Source: Alphaproteobacteria bacterium (GTDB lineage Bacteria; Pseudomonadota; Alphaproteobacteria; Geminicoccales; Geminicoccaceae). Taken from it: a stretch of DNA of 12,428 bases. A model generated the notes under the pieces. That model saw nothing but the letters and a program-made list of their open reading frames with translations, was not told the DNA's origin and ran no database searches. Made by a program: the position numbers and the translations under genes. The stretch covers positions 1-12,428 of the forward strand of contig JALSGW010000296.1 of assembly GCA_026982585.1 (NCBI GenBank). Reading direction: 5' to 3'. Below, one piece after another: positions 1 to 7,917 of the stretch (its first letter is position 1; each line of letters starts with the position of its first letter).

Positions 1-2
1 GC

Positions 3-569
3 ACCGCCAACTTCCTGCGCGGCATCCCCTACTGGTCGATCGCCCTCGCCTTCCTGGCGGACGGCCGGGTGGAGTTGGCGCTTACCTTGGATCCGGTGCA
101 TGACGAGCTGTTCACCGCCCGCCTCGGCCACGGTGCTTGGGCCGGCTCCCGCCTGCTGCGGGTCTCACAGCGGGCGGAGCCGGGACAGGCGGTGGTCGCC
201 CTCGGCCATCGCTTCGGCGACCGCAGCGCGGAGTACGCCGCGCTGGTAACGGCGCTGCTCGCGCAGGGATTCGAACACCGCCGGTTGGGATCGGTGGCCT
301 TGAGCCTCGCCCATGTCGCAGACGGCCGCTTGGAGGCTCTGATCGCGCCGGCCATGCGCGCGTGGGACGTGGTGCCGGGACTCTTGCTCGTGCGGGAGGC
401 GGGCGGCTGGTGCCGGGACTTTCCCCTCTCCCGGCACGCCTCCGCACCGGTGGCCGCGGCCAACCGCGCTCTCGCTCCGCTGGTGGCCGAGATCCTTGAG
501 GAGAGCAGCCAGGGGAAGGCCTTCGAACCCGCGCCCGCGGCCCGACCGCCTCAGCGCGGCCGGCAGTAG
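3..569 (+). CDS. Inositol monophosphatase family protein (5' end outside window)
   Basis: This is the C-terminal 188 residues of a Mg2+-dependent sugar- or inositol-phosphate phosphatase of the IMPase/SuhB superfamily. The reading frame is open from the first bases, so the start lies upstream. The first visible residues, TANFLRGIPYWSIALAF, are the tail of the family's DGTxNF metal-binding motif. Further on come a GSVALSLAHVADGRLEA segment and the second family signature, AWDVVPGLLLVREAGG, whose Asp is a metal ligand. The family is usually about 260-270 residues, so roughly a third is missing. The last 25 or so residues (rich in Pro, Ala and Arg) extend past the fold. The substrate cannot be named: inositol phosphate, PAP and histidinol phosphate phosphatases all share these motifs. 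The 3' end overlaps the convergent nuclease gene by 19 bp. Confidence 0.9.
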   Translation, partial: TANFLRGIPYWSIALAFLADGRVELALTLDPVHDELFTARLGHGAWAGSRLLRVSQRAEPGQAVVALGHRFGDRSAEYAALVTALLAQGFEHRRLGSVALSLAHVADGRLEALIAPAMRAWDVVPGLLLVREAGGWCRDFPLSRHASAPVAAANRALAPLVAEILEESSQGKAFEPAPAARPPQRGRQ

Positions 570-997
570 GAGGGAAGCCGGTAGCGGATCCGGATCTCGC
601 CCGCCGCGCGTAACTCGAGCCGGCGATAGCGCCCGCCCGAATAGCGCGGACAGTCGCGCGCAAGCCCCGCCGCCACCAAAGCGGCGCCGAGATCCTGCCC
701 ATCCAGGTAACAGCGGGCCACGATCCGGTCCCATGACCGGCTGCCGTCCGGATGGCACACCACCTCCCGGCCCAGCACCAAAGCGCGCAGGAATCGGGTC
801 GCTTCACGGCCGAGCGGCTGGTTGCGCTCGGGCGCCGCCACCCCCTGCAGCCGCACCGGCGTGCGTTCCACCACCAGGGTGTCGCCGTCGCGCACCTTGC
901 TGACCGTGCCCAAAAGCGGCACCTGCTCCGCTCGAAGCGGCCAGGCGGCGCACAGCATCATGCCCAGGACGAGGAGAACCCGACGAGGCGTCACCAT
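551..997 (-). CDS. Exported thermonuclease-like (staphylococcal nuclease fold) protein
   Basis: A 148-residue protein of the SNase family, which hydrolyses DNA or RNA. The N-terminus has Arg residues, a hydrophobic stretch (VLLVLGMMLCAAW) and a small-residue cleavage site near LRA-EQ, so it is probably secreted to the periplasm. The SNase core follows: DGDTL (37-41), VRLQGVAAPE (48-57) and DRIVARCYLDG (90-100), then GLARDCPRYSGGRY. By alignment with staphylococcal nuclease, Arg49, Glu57 and Arg91 match the catalytic Arg35, Glu43 and Arg87, and Asp39 matches Ca ligand Asp21. The position of Ca ligand Asp40 is Ala54, so activity or metal use may differ. ATG at 997 is chosen because the signal peptide starts there; an in-frame ATG at 1024 would add nine residues, and neither has a clear Shine-Dalgarno. 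The gene is divergent from nnr and converges with the phosphatase gene. Confidence 0.88.
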   Translation of the reverse strand: MVTPRRVLLVLGMMLCAAWPLRAEQVPLLGTVSKVRDGDTLVVERTPVRLQGVAAPERNQPLGREATRFLRALVLGREVVCHPDGSRSWDRIVARCYLDGQDLGAALVAAGLARDCPRYSGGRYRRLELRAAGEIRIRYRLPSYCRPR

Positions 998-1135
998 GGT
1001 TGGACGGTTTGGGTGCAGCCTCATGCTAGCAGCGGCGGCGGGGTGGTGCCAAGCTCCCGCATATCGGAGTGCGCCATCAGGGGCGCGCGGCCGCTCTTGA
1101 TCCCGGTGCCGGCGCTGGGCTAGCGAGGGGCGGGG

Positions 1136-1140
1136 GGAGG
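1136..1140 (+). promoter_or_regulatory. Shine-Dalgarno fixing the nnr start
   Basis: A GGAGG core within a longer G-rich run lies 6 nt before ATG 1147. It supports that start over earlier in-frame start codons, whose extra N-terminal residues (rich in Arg and Gly) do not resemble the family. Confidence 0.75.
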
Positions 1141-1146
1141 AGACCC

Positions 1147-2625
1147 ATGGGGTCGGCGCCGGGGGATCATGTGCTGCTGACGCCCGCCCGGATGGCGGAG
1201 GTGGATCGCGCCGCGGTGGCGGCGGGGATCGCCTCGCGGGTGCTGATGGAGAATGCGGGCGGGGCGGTGTTCCGCGCCATTGTCGCGCGATACCGGCCGT
1301 GTGCGGTGGTGGTGCTGTGCGGCCCCGGCAACAACGGCGGCGACGGCTATGTGGTGGCGCGCAGGCTGCGGGAGGCCGGCTGGCCGGTGCGGGTGGCCGC
1401 GCTGGTGCCGCCGGAGCGGCTTTCGGGCGATGCCGCCTGGGCGGCCTCAAGGTGGGGCGGACCGGTGGAGGAGCTCGCTCCCGCCGCGCTTTTGGGATGC
1501 GCGCTGGTGGTGGACGCCCTGTTCGGAGGCGGGCTTGCCCGCGACCTCGAGGGCCCGGCGCGGGCGGTGGCGGAGATGGTCAACGCCATGCCGCTTGCGG
1601 TGGTGGCGGTGGACATCCCCTCGGGAGTCGACGGCGCCAGCGGGGCGGTGCGCGGTGCGGCGCTGCGTGCCGATCTCACCGTCACCTTCGGGCGCGCCAA
1701 ACCCGGCCATCTGCTGCTGCCCGGGCGGCTTTACCGGGGCGAGCTGGTGGTGGCCGACATCGGCATCCCGGACGAGGTGGTGGCGGCGCACGACGAGGGG
1801 ATACGGATCAACCACCCGGATCTGTGGCGTCGGTATCTCAGGGCGCGCGGGCCGTGCGACCACAAGTACCGTTTCGGCCACGCCATGGTGGTGGGTGGAC
1901 CTGCGTCCACCACCGGCGCCACCCGTCTCGCCGCCGAGGCCGCCCTGCGCGCCGGCGCCGGTCTCGTCAGCGTGCTCACCACGCCCGAGGCCCTCCCCAC
2001 CTACGCGGCCCATCTCACCGCGGTGATGACGAAGGTCTATGCGACCCTGGACGAGCTCGACCGCTGGCTCGGCGACCGGCGCACCACGGCGGTGCTCTAC
2101 GGGCCCGGTGCCGGGGTGGAGGAGGCCACGCGCCGGCGCCTAGAGCGGGTGCTTGCGGCCGGTAAGCCGGCGGTGCTGGACGCCGACGCGCTGACGGTGT
2201 ACCGGGACGATCCCGCCGCCCTCTTTCGCCGTCTTCGGCCCGACTGCGTGCTCACCCCGCACGATGGCGAGTATGCGCGGCTGTTCGCGGTCTCGGGCGA
2301 CCGGTTGCGGCGGGCGCGGGAGGCGGCCCGGTGCGCCGGGGCGGTGGTGCTGCTCAAGGGTGCGGACACGGTGGTGGCGGCGCCGGACGGCCGTGCGGCG
2401 ATCCAGCCCGAGGCGCCGGCGGGGCTCGCCACCGCCGGCAGCGGCGACGTGCTGGCGGGGATCCTGGTGGGTCTCATGGCCCAGGGGATGCCGGCCTTCG
2501 AGGCGGCGGCGGCGGCGGTGTGGGTGCAGGCGGAGGCGGGACGGTGTGCCGGGGCGCTGTTCACCGCAGAGGACCTGCTCTCCGGCATCGGCTCCGCCCT
2601 CGCTCCCCTGTTGGAGCGGGGCTGA
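1147..2625 (+). CDS. nnr: Bifunctional NAD(P)H-hydrate epimerase / ADP-dependent NAD(P)H-hydrate dehydratase
   Basis: A 492-residue metabolite-repair enzyme of the cytosol. The N-terminal YjeF_N domain (about 1-215) epimerises the S and R forms of hydrated NAD(P)H. The C-terminal ribokinase-like domain (about 235-490) dehydrates the S form using ADP. Epimerase motifs: GPGNNGGDGY (59-68), VVDALFG with the likely catalytic Asp123, and DIPSGVDG (156-163). Dehydratase motifs: RFGHAMVVGG (242-251), VLDADALT (343-350), TPHDGEYARL (370-379), LKGADTVV (403-410) and the nucleotide-binding GSGDVLAG (431-438). Length and domain order match E. coli YjeF/Nnr. In many bacteria nnr lies next to tsaE (tRNA modification); here tsaE is absent and a c-di-GMP gene follows after 139 bp. 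A run of GGC codons near 2502-2519 encodes an Ala stretch and is only codon bias. Confidence 0.96.
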   Translation: MGSAPGDHVLLTPARMAEVDRAAVAAGIASRVLMENAGGAVFRAIVARYRPCAVVVLCGPGNNGGDGYVVARRLREAGWPVRVAALVPPERLSGDAAWAASRWGGPVEELAPAALLGCALVVDALFGGGLARDLEGPARAVAEMVNAMPLAVVAVDIPSGVDGASGAVRGAALRADLTVTFGRAKPGHLLLPGRLYRGELVVADIGIPDEVVAAHDEGIRINHPDLWRRYLRARGPCDHKYRFGHAMVVGGPASTTGATRLAAEAALRAGAGLVSVLTTPEALPTYAAHLTAVMTKVYATLDELDRWLGDRRTTAVLYGPGAGVEEATRRRLERVLAAGKPAVLDADALTVYRDDPAALFRRLRPDCVLTPHDGEYARLFAVSGDRLRRAREAARCAGAVVLLKGADTVVAAPDGRAAIQPEAPAGLATAGSGDVLAGILVGLMAQGMPAFEAAAAAVWVQAEAGRCAGALFTAEDLLSGIGSALAPLLERG

Positions 2626-2764
2626 AGTTACCCGGGTGCATCGTTCCCTCCCGAGGGGTTCACGTTTCACGCCGCTCGTGTAGGGAGGGGGGTGCCGTAC
2701 AACCGGCCACCAAACCGGGCGTGTCGGGATTCATCCCCGCGCGTCCGCGGACGATGAGGCTAGC

Positions 2765-5626
2765 GTGCTGACCGATCCGGCCCTCGCCGCAGTCCTCGAC
2801 ACCGCCCGCGACGGCGTGCTGCTGCTGCGGGCGCGGGGCGCCGCGGCGCCGGAGATCGCCGGGACCAACCGCAGGCTGGAGGAGCTTCTCGGCTATGCCG
2901 GGCGCGAGCTGATCGGCCGCAGCGTGCGGGTGCTGCGGCCGGCGGGGGCGCTCAGGGAGGGCTTCGTGCGCTTGCAGGACGCCTGCGCCCGGGGGCGGCC
3001 GTTCGAGGGACAGGTGGCGCTGCGCACCGCCGCGGGCGGAGCGGAACAACTCTACGCACGGGGCGAGAAGGCGGCGAGCTCTGATCTCTATGTGCTGTGG
3101 CTGCAGGCGCTGCCACGCGGGCAGCTGGCCGCGCCGGAATGGACCTTGCCGGCCGAGGTGCTGGCCCGACTGTCGCGGGAATGGTGGTATGCGCTGGCGG
3201 TCGGGGAGGACGGCGGGCTGCGGCCCGATTTCGTGGATGCGCGGCTGCTCGCGCAGCTGGGCCTCGCTCCCGAGCAGGCGGGCGAACTGTTCTCCCGCCT
3301 GCTGGACCAGGACCGTCCGGCGGTGCGCAAGCGCAACCAGCGGCTGTTGCGCGGTGAGGCGGCGAGGATCCGCTACCGGCTGGTGGCCGCGGACGGCCAG
3401 CCGGTGGAGGTGGAGGACGAGTGCTGCCCGTTGTTGGACGAGGAGGGGTTCCTCACCCGGGTGGTCGGGGTGATGCGGCGGGCGGACGAGGCGCGGGCGT
3501 GGGAGGAACGCACCTCGGGCAGTTGCGCGGCTGTGGTGGCGCGCCTGTTGCACCGGCTCACCCTGGTGATCCGGGAGGACGGGGTGCTGGTGTGGGCGAG
3601 TTCCGAGCCGGCCACGCCGCTCACCGAACGGTTCTTCGGTCTCGTCGGCCAGGATCTCGCGGTGGCGCTGCCGGCGGAGCTCGCCGACCGCTGGCTCGAG
3701 CTCGTGGACCAGGCGCTGCTCGCGGGAGAGGTGCGGCGCCAGCAGGGCGCACTGCCCTTCCCCGAGGCCGAGGGCCTGTTCGAGGTCATGGCGGCGCCCA
3801 TGAACGGGCGGTTCGCCCTGTTGCTGCTGAGGCCGGTGGAGCCGCAGGCGGAGCGGGAGGAGGCGGAACTGGCCTCGGGGCTCGCGGAAGCACCGGGTGC
3901 TTTCGCTCCGGCGGCAAGCGGGCTGCCGGCGCGGCGCGAGGGGCCGGAATCGGGTTGGGCGATGGCGGTGCTGGCGGCGGTGGCGGACGGCGTGGTGGCG
4001 ACCGACCGCCGCGGGCTCGTGCGCTGGCTCAACGAGGCGGCCCAGGTGATCTTCGGCTACGAGGCCGAGGACCTGGTCGGCCGGCCCTTCCACCTGCTGC
4101 TCGCGCTGCCTGCGGAGCAGCGGATCGATTTCGACACCCTCTCGGCCCAGCTCGAGCGGGAGCCGGTCGGCTATATGGAGGTGAGCGGGCGGCGTCGCGA
4201 CGGCGAGGTGATCCCGCTCGAGATCTGCATCGCTCCCATCGACGTGCCGCCCGGCGGCTACACCATCACCATCCGCGACATCACCGTGCGTCGCCAGACC
4301 GAGGAGGCGATCCGGGCGCTTGCCTATTACGATCCGCTCACCGCGCTGCCCAACCGGCTGCTGTTCGTGGACCGGCTCGGCGAGGCCATCGAGCGGGCGC
4401 GGCGCAACCGCCAGATCTTCGCCGTCATGCTGGTGGATCTCGATCGCTTCAAGCTCATCAACGATTCCCTGGGCCTGCAGATCGGGGACGCCATGCTCAG
4501 GGCGGTGGGCGAGCGTCTGCGCCGCACCCTGCGCAAGAGCGACACGGTGGCCCGCCTCGGCGGCGACGAGTTCATGATCCTGCTCCATGGGGTGGCGAGC
4601 GCCGAGGCGGCGGCGCGGGTGGCCCAGAAGCTTCTCGAGAGCCTCAAGCCGCCGTTCGTGGTCAACGGCCATGAGCTCACCACCAGCGCCTGCATCGGCA
4701 TCGCCATGTTTCCCCACGACGGCACCGACGCCGATGCGCTCATCAAGAACGCGGACACGGCGCTGACCCGGGCCAAGGAGCAGGGCCGCAACCACTACCA
4801 GTTCTACACCACCGACATGAACGCCGCCGCCTTCGAGCGGCTGATGCTGGAGAGCCGGCTGCGCCGGGCGCTCGCGCAGCAGGAGTTCGTGGTCTACTAC
4901 CAGCCCCAGGTGGAGCTCGAGAGCGGCCGTATCGTCGGCGTCGAGGCGCTGTTGCGCTGGTTCCACCCGGACCACGGCATGGTGCCGCCGAGCGAATTCA
5001 TCCCCCTCGCCGAGGAGACCGGGCTGATCGTGCCGATCGGCGAATGGGTGCTCGAGACCGCCCTGGGGCAGGTGCGGGAATGGCACCGGCAGGGTGTTCC
5101 CGGACTGCGCCTCGGGGTCAACCTCTCGGCCCGCCAGTTCCAGCAACGCGACCTCGTCGCCCGCATCGAGGAACTCACAGCCCGCCTCGAATTCCCGCGT
5201 GCCCTGTTGGAGCTCGAGCTCACCGAAAGCGTGGTGATGCGGGAGGCGGCGGAGAACGTGCGCCGCCTGCGCGAGCTCACCCAGCTCGGGGTCCAGCTCA
5301 CCCTGGACGACTTCGGCACCGGCTATTCCTCGCTCGGCTATCTGCGGCGCTTTCCCATCCATGCCCTGAAGATCGACCGCAGCTTCATCCACGACATCGC
5401 CCACGAACAGCAGGCGGCGGCCCTGGTGCAGGCCATCGTGGCGCTGGGGCTGAGCCTCAAGCTGCGGGTGGTGGCCGAGGGGGTGGAGACCCGCGAACAA
5501 CTGCGGCTCCTGCGCGGCTTCGGCTGCACCGAAATCCAGGGCTATCTGTTCTGCCGGCCGCTGCCGGCCGAGGAGCTGGCGCTGTGGCTGCGCGAGGATC
5601 GCCGGCTGGATCTGGACGGGCTCTAA
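2765..5626 (+). CDS. PAS-GGDEF-EAL c-di-GMP turnover protein
   Basis: A 953-residue cytosolic signalling protein, with no membrane segment or signal peptide visible. Three divergent PAS-like segments fill about residues 1-115, 130-245 and 250-365. A clearer PAS domain follows at 400-515 (DGVVATDRRGLVRWLNEAA, then IFGYEAEDLVGRPF). The GGDEF domain (about 520-685) starts with YDPLTALPNR and has RLGGDEF (597-603), intact for cyclase activity, and an inhibitory RxxD site (RKSD, 590-593) five residues before GGDEF. The EAL domain (about 697-945) keeps EALLRW (Glu727), Asn786, Glu821 in LTES, DDFGTGYSSL (Asp848, Asp849), Lys869, AEGVE (Glu905, Glu908) and Gln925, the usual phosphodiesterase ligands. 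It could therefore make and degrade c-di-GMP, with PAS input choosing between them. The start is GTG with a weak GAGG 5 nt upstream. The PAS ligand cannot be named. Confidence 0.96.
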   Translation: MLTDPALAAVLDTARDGVLLLRARGAAAPEIAGTNRRLEELLGYAGRELIGRSVRVLRPAGALREGFVRLQDACARGRPFEGQVALRTAAGGAEQLYARGEKAASSDLYVLWLQALPRGQLAAPEWTLPAEVLARLSREWWYALAVGEDGGLRPDFVDARLLAQLGLAPEQAGELFSRLLDQDRPAVRKRNQRLLRGEAARIRYRLVAADGQPVEVEDECCPLLDEEGFLTRVVGVMRRADEARAWEERTSGSCAAVVARLLHRLTLVIREDGVLVWASSEPATPLTERFFGLVGQDLAVALPAELADRWLELVDQALLAGEVRRQQGALPFPEAEGLFEVMAAPMNGRFALLLLRPVEPQAEREEAELASGLAEAPGAFAPAASGLPARREGPESGWAMAVLAAVADGVVATDRRGLVRWLNEAAQVIFGYEAEDLVGRPFHLLLALPAEQRIDFDTLSAQLEREPVGYMEVSGRRRDGEVIPLEICIAPIDVPPGGYTITIRDITVRRQTEEAIRALAYYDPLTALPNRLLFVDRLGEAIERARRNRQIFAVMLVDLDRFKLINDSLGLQIGDAMLRAVGERLRRTLRKSDTVARLGGDEFMILLHGVASAEAAARVAQKLLESLKPPFVVNGHELTTSACIGIAMFPHDGTDADALIKNADTALTRAKEQGRNHYQFYTTDMNAAAFERLMLESRLRRALAQQEFVVYYQPQVELESGRIVGVEALLRWFHPDHGMVPPSEFIPLAEETGLIVPIGEWVLETALGQVREWHRQGVPGLRLGVNLSARQFQQRDLVARIEELTARLEFPRALLELELTESVVMREAAENVRRLRELTQLGVQLTLDDFGTGYSSLGYLRRFPIHALKIDRSFIHDIAHEQQAAALVQAIVALGLSLKLRVVAEGVETREQLRLLRGFGCTEIQGYLFCRPLPAEELALWLREDRRLDLDGL

Positions 5627-5656
5627 GGGGCCATGGCGGCGCCTTGTCGGGTGGCG

Positions 5657-5697
5657 GATGGGCTCCCATCTCGGCCTGGGCGCGGGCCGATGCGCCC
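5657..5697 (+). other. Adjacent and mutually exclusive hairpins in the leader before the thioredoxin-like gene
   Basis: The 98-bp gap before the thioredoxin-like gene holds GATGG/CCATC (5657-5661 with 5666-5670), then TCGGCC/GGCCGA (5671-5676 with 5685-5690). The latter competes with GGGCGC/GCGCCC (5678-5683 with 5692-5697). No U-tract follows, so this is not a clear terminator, and such pairings arise by chance in GC-rich DNA. Confidence 0.3.
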
Positions 5698-5724
5698 GAT
5701 CGCGACCTCAGGGGAGGACCGATC

Positions 5725-6282
5725 ATGGCGGTCAGCACACCGGTGTGCAACTTCGGCGAGAAGGCGAAACCGTTCCGTCTGCTCGGCGTCGACGGCCGCT
5801 GGCACAGCCTCGACGAGCTCAAGGGCGCGCGCGGCACCTTGATCGTCTTCATGTGCAACCACTGTCCCTATGTGCAGGCGATCATCGACCGGCTGATCCG
5901 GGACGCCCGCGAGCTCAAGGAGCTGGGCGTGAATACGGTCGCCATCTGCTCCAACGATCCCGAACAGTATCCCGAGGACAGTTTCGACAACATGCGCCGC
6001 TGGGCGGAGGAGAAGGACTTTCCCTTCCCCTATCTGTGGGACGAGACCCAGGAGGTGGCGCGTGCGTATGGCGCCGTCTGCACGCCGGACTTCTTCGGCT
6101 ACAACGCCGATCTCGAGCTGCAGTACCGCGGCCGGCTCGATTCCTCGGGGCGCCATCCGGCGCCGCCGGACGCGCGCCGCGAGCTGTTCGAGGCCATGAA
6201 GCAGATCGCCGAGACCGGCAGGGGGCCGAAGGAGCAGGTGCCCTCCATGGGCTGTTCCATCAAGTGGCGGCCCGCCGCCTGA
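5725..6282 (+). CDS. Thioredoxin-like (AhpC/TSA, redoxin) CxxC protein
   Basis: A 185-residue thioredoxin-fold protein of the redoxin type often annotated 'thioredoxin family protein'. After the first strands comes VFMCNHCPYV, with a CNHC redox centre at Cys44 and Cys47. The cis-proline loop is probably at TP 120-121, preceded by Cys119, and a fourth Cys lies in PSMGCSIKW near the C-terminus. There is no signal peptide, so it is likely cytosolic. The ATG has a strong GGGGAGG 7 nt upstream (5711-5717). It is 98 bp after the c-di-GMP gene and 9 bp before ubiD, so it very likely shares a transcript with ubiD. The family may act as a thiol-disulfide reductase or a peroxidase; the sequence does not say which, and the partner is unknown. 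Confidence 0.88.
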   Translation: MAVSTPVCNFGEKAKPFRLLGVDGRWHSLDELKGARGTLIVFMCNHCPYVQAIIDRLIRDARELKELGVNTVAICSNDPEQYPEDSFDNMRRWAEEKDFPFPYLWDETQEVARAYGAVCTPDFFGYNADLELQYRGRLDSSGRHPAPPDARRELFEAMKQIAETGRGPKEQVPSMGCSIKWRPAA

Positions 6283-6291
6283 AGCGCGCGC

Positions 6292-7770
6292 ATGGCCTTC
6301 GCCGACCTGCGCGCCTTCGTGGATCATCTCGAGGCGAGAGGCCGGCTCGTGCGGGTGCGCGAGCCGGTGAGCCCGGTGCTCGAGGTGACCGAGATCGCGC
6401 GCCGGGTGCTCCAGAGGGGCGGGCCGGCGCTGTTGTTCGAGCGCGTCGAGGGCTCGGACATCCCGCTGCTCGCCAACCTCTTCGGCACCGTCGAGCGGGT
6501 CGCCTGGGGCCTCGGCCGCGAACCGGAGGAATTGCGTGCGCTCGGCGAGCTCCTCGCCTTCCTGCGCCAGCCCCAGCCGCCCCGGTCCTTGGGCGAGGCG
6601 CGGGAACTCGCGCCGGTGGTCAAGGCCGCCTGGGCCATGCGCCCCAAGCGGGTTGTGCGCGCGCCCTGTCAGGAGGTGGTGCTGGAGGGAGAGGCGGTGG
6701 ATCTCGGCCGGCTGCCGGTGCAGACCTGCTGGCCGGGCGAGCCGGCGCCGCTCATCACCTGGCCGCTGGTGGTCACCCGGGGGCCCGGCGATGAGGCGGT
6801 CGACAGCCCCAATCTCGGCATCTACCGCATGCAGCTGCTCGGGCGCGACCGGACCATCATGCGCTGGCTGCACCACCGCGGCGGCGCCCAGCAGTTCCGG
6901 CGCTGGAAAAGGATGCGGCCGGGCGAGCCCTTCCCCTGCGCGGCGGTGATCGGCGCCGATCCGGGCATCCTGTTGGCGGCGGTCACCCCGGTGCCCGACA
7001 CCCTCTCCGAATACGCCTTCGCCGGGCTGTTGCGCGGCGAACGGGTCGAGCTTGCGGCAGCGCGCACGGTGCCGCTCGAGGTGCCGGCCCGGGCCGAGAT
7101 CGTGATCGAGGGCTTCGTCGACCCCGAGGAGGAGGCCCCCGAGGGGCCTTACGGCGACCATACCGGCTACTACAACGCCGTCGAATCCTTCCCGGTCTTC
7201 CGGGTCACCGCCATCACCATGCGCCGCGATCCCATCTACCTCTCCACCTACACCGGCCGTCCGCCGGACGAACCCTCGGTGCTCGGCGAAGCCCTCAACG
7301 AGCTCTTCATCCCGCTCCTGCAGCAGCAGTTTCCCGAGATCGTCGACTTCTGGCTGCCGCCCGAGGGCTGCTCCTACCGGGTGGCGGTGGTCTCCATCCG
7401 CAAGGCCTATCCCGGCCACGCGCGCCGCATCATGATGGGGGTGTGGTCCTATCTGCGCCAGTTCACCTATACCAAATTCGTGATCGTGGTGGACGAGGAC
7501 ATCGACTGCCGCAACTGGAAGGACGTCGTCTGGGCGCTGTCCACCCGGGTCGATCCCGGCCGCGATCTCCTGATCGTCGAACACACGCCCATCGACTACC
7601 TCGACTTCGCCTCGCCCGAGGTCGGCCTCGGCGCCAAGCTCGGCATCGATGCCACCACCAAATGGCCGCCCGAGACCCGCCGCGAATGGGGGCGTCCGAT
7701 CCGCATGGACGAGGAGGTGATCAGGCGGGTGAGCGCGCGCTGGGAGCGCTACGGCATCCCGCTCGAGTGA
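6292..7770 (+). CDS. ubiD: UbiD: 4-hydroxy-3-polyprenylbenzoate decarboxylase
   Basis: A 492-residue UbiD-family decarboxylase, close to the usual length of about 490-500. In E. coli UbiD removes the carboxylate of 4-hydroxy-3-octaprenylbenzoate during ubiquinone synthesis, using prenylated FMN supplied by UbiX. Motifs: NLGIYRMQLLGRDRTIMRW (174-192) with HHRGGAQQF after it, forming the cofactor, Mn2+ and K+ site; PEEEAPEGPYGDHTGYY (278-294) with the conserved acidic catalytic cluster; and a C-terminal half with VWSYLRQFTYTKFVIVV and IDYLDFASPEVGLGAKLGID. These match the E. coli protein more closely than fungal Fdc or aromatic-acid UbiD types, so the ubiquinone role is preferred. The ATG lies 9 bp after the thioredoxin-like stop with no clear Shine-Dalgarno, which suggests translational coupling. 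No ubiX is in this window. Confidence 0.95.
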   Translation: MAFADLRAFVDHLEARGRLVRVREPVSPVLEVTEIARRVLQRGGPALLFERVEGSDIPLLANLFGTVERVAWGLGREPEELRALGELLAFLRQPQPPRSLGEARELAPVVKAAWAMRPKRVVRAPCQEVVLEGEAVDLGRLPVQTCWPGEPAPLITWPLVVTRGPGDEAVDSPNLGIYRMQLLGRDRTIMRWLHHRGGAQQFRRWKRMRPGEPFPCAAVIGADPGILLAAVTPVPDTLSEYAFAGLLRGERVELAAARTVPLEVPARAEIVIEGFVDPEEEAPEGPYGDHTGYYNAVESFPVFRVTAITMRRDPIYLSTYTGRPPDEPSVLGEALNELFIPLLQQQFPEIVDFWLPPEGCSYRVAVVSIRKAYPGHARRIMMGVWSYLRQFTYTKFVIVVDEDIDCRNWKDVVWALSTRVDPGRDLLIVEHTPIDYLDFASPEVGLGAKLGIDATTKWPPETRREWGRPIRMDEEVIRRVSARWERYGIPLE

Positions 7771-7917
7771 GCCTGGGTTGATGCCGAAGAGGGGCGGCGC
7801 GGCCGGTTGCGGCGATGATCCGTGCTTGGAGCGGCAGCTGTGGACCCGATCGAAGCTCTTGGGCGAAGCGCCAGATCCGCACACCGCCCTTCGTGGTTCG
7901 CTCAACCAACGAGCGGT

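Noticed and set aside
1097..1126. TTGATC and a CTAGCG/TAGCGA element as an nnr promoter
   Set aside because: The -35 is fair but the -10 matches too few consensus bases; the 149-bp divergent spacer must hold promoters, but I cannot place them.
2626..2764. Possible c-di-GMP riboswitch before the GGDEF-EAL gene
   Set aside because: The 139-bp spacer lacks the conserved core I would expect of a GEMM element; it has only a loose CCCTCCC/GGGAGGG pairing around a long loop.
2660..5500. A 946-codon open frame antisense to the GGDEF-EAL gene
   Set aside because: Its product is a low-complexity His/Arg/Gln/Pro-rich sequence with no domain, as expected when a high-GC gene is read backwards; the plus strand has a complete set of catalytic motifs.
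7899..7915. Hairpin just after the tRNA as its terminator
   Set aside because: The stem is only 5 bp and no T-rich tail follows on the minus strand.
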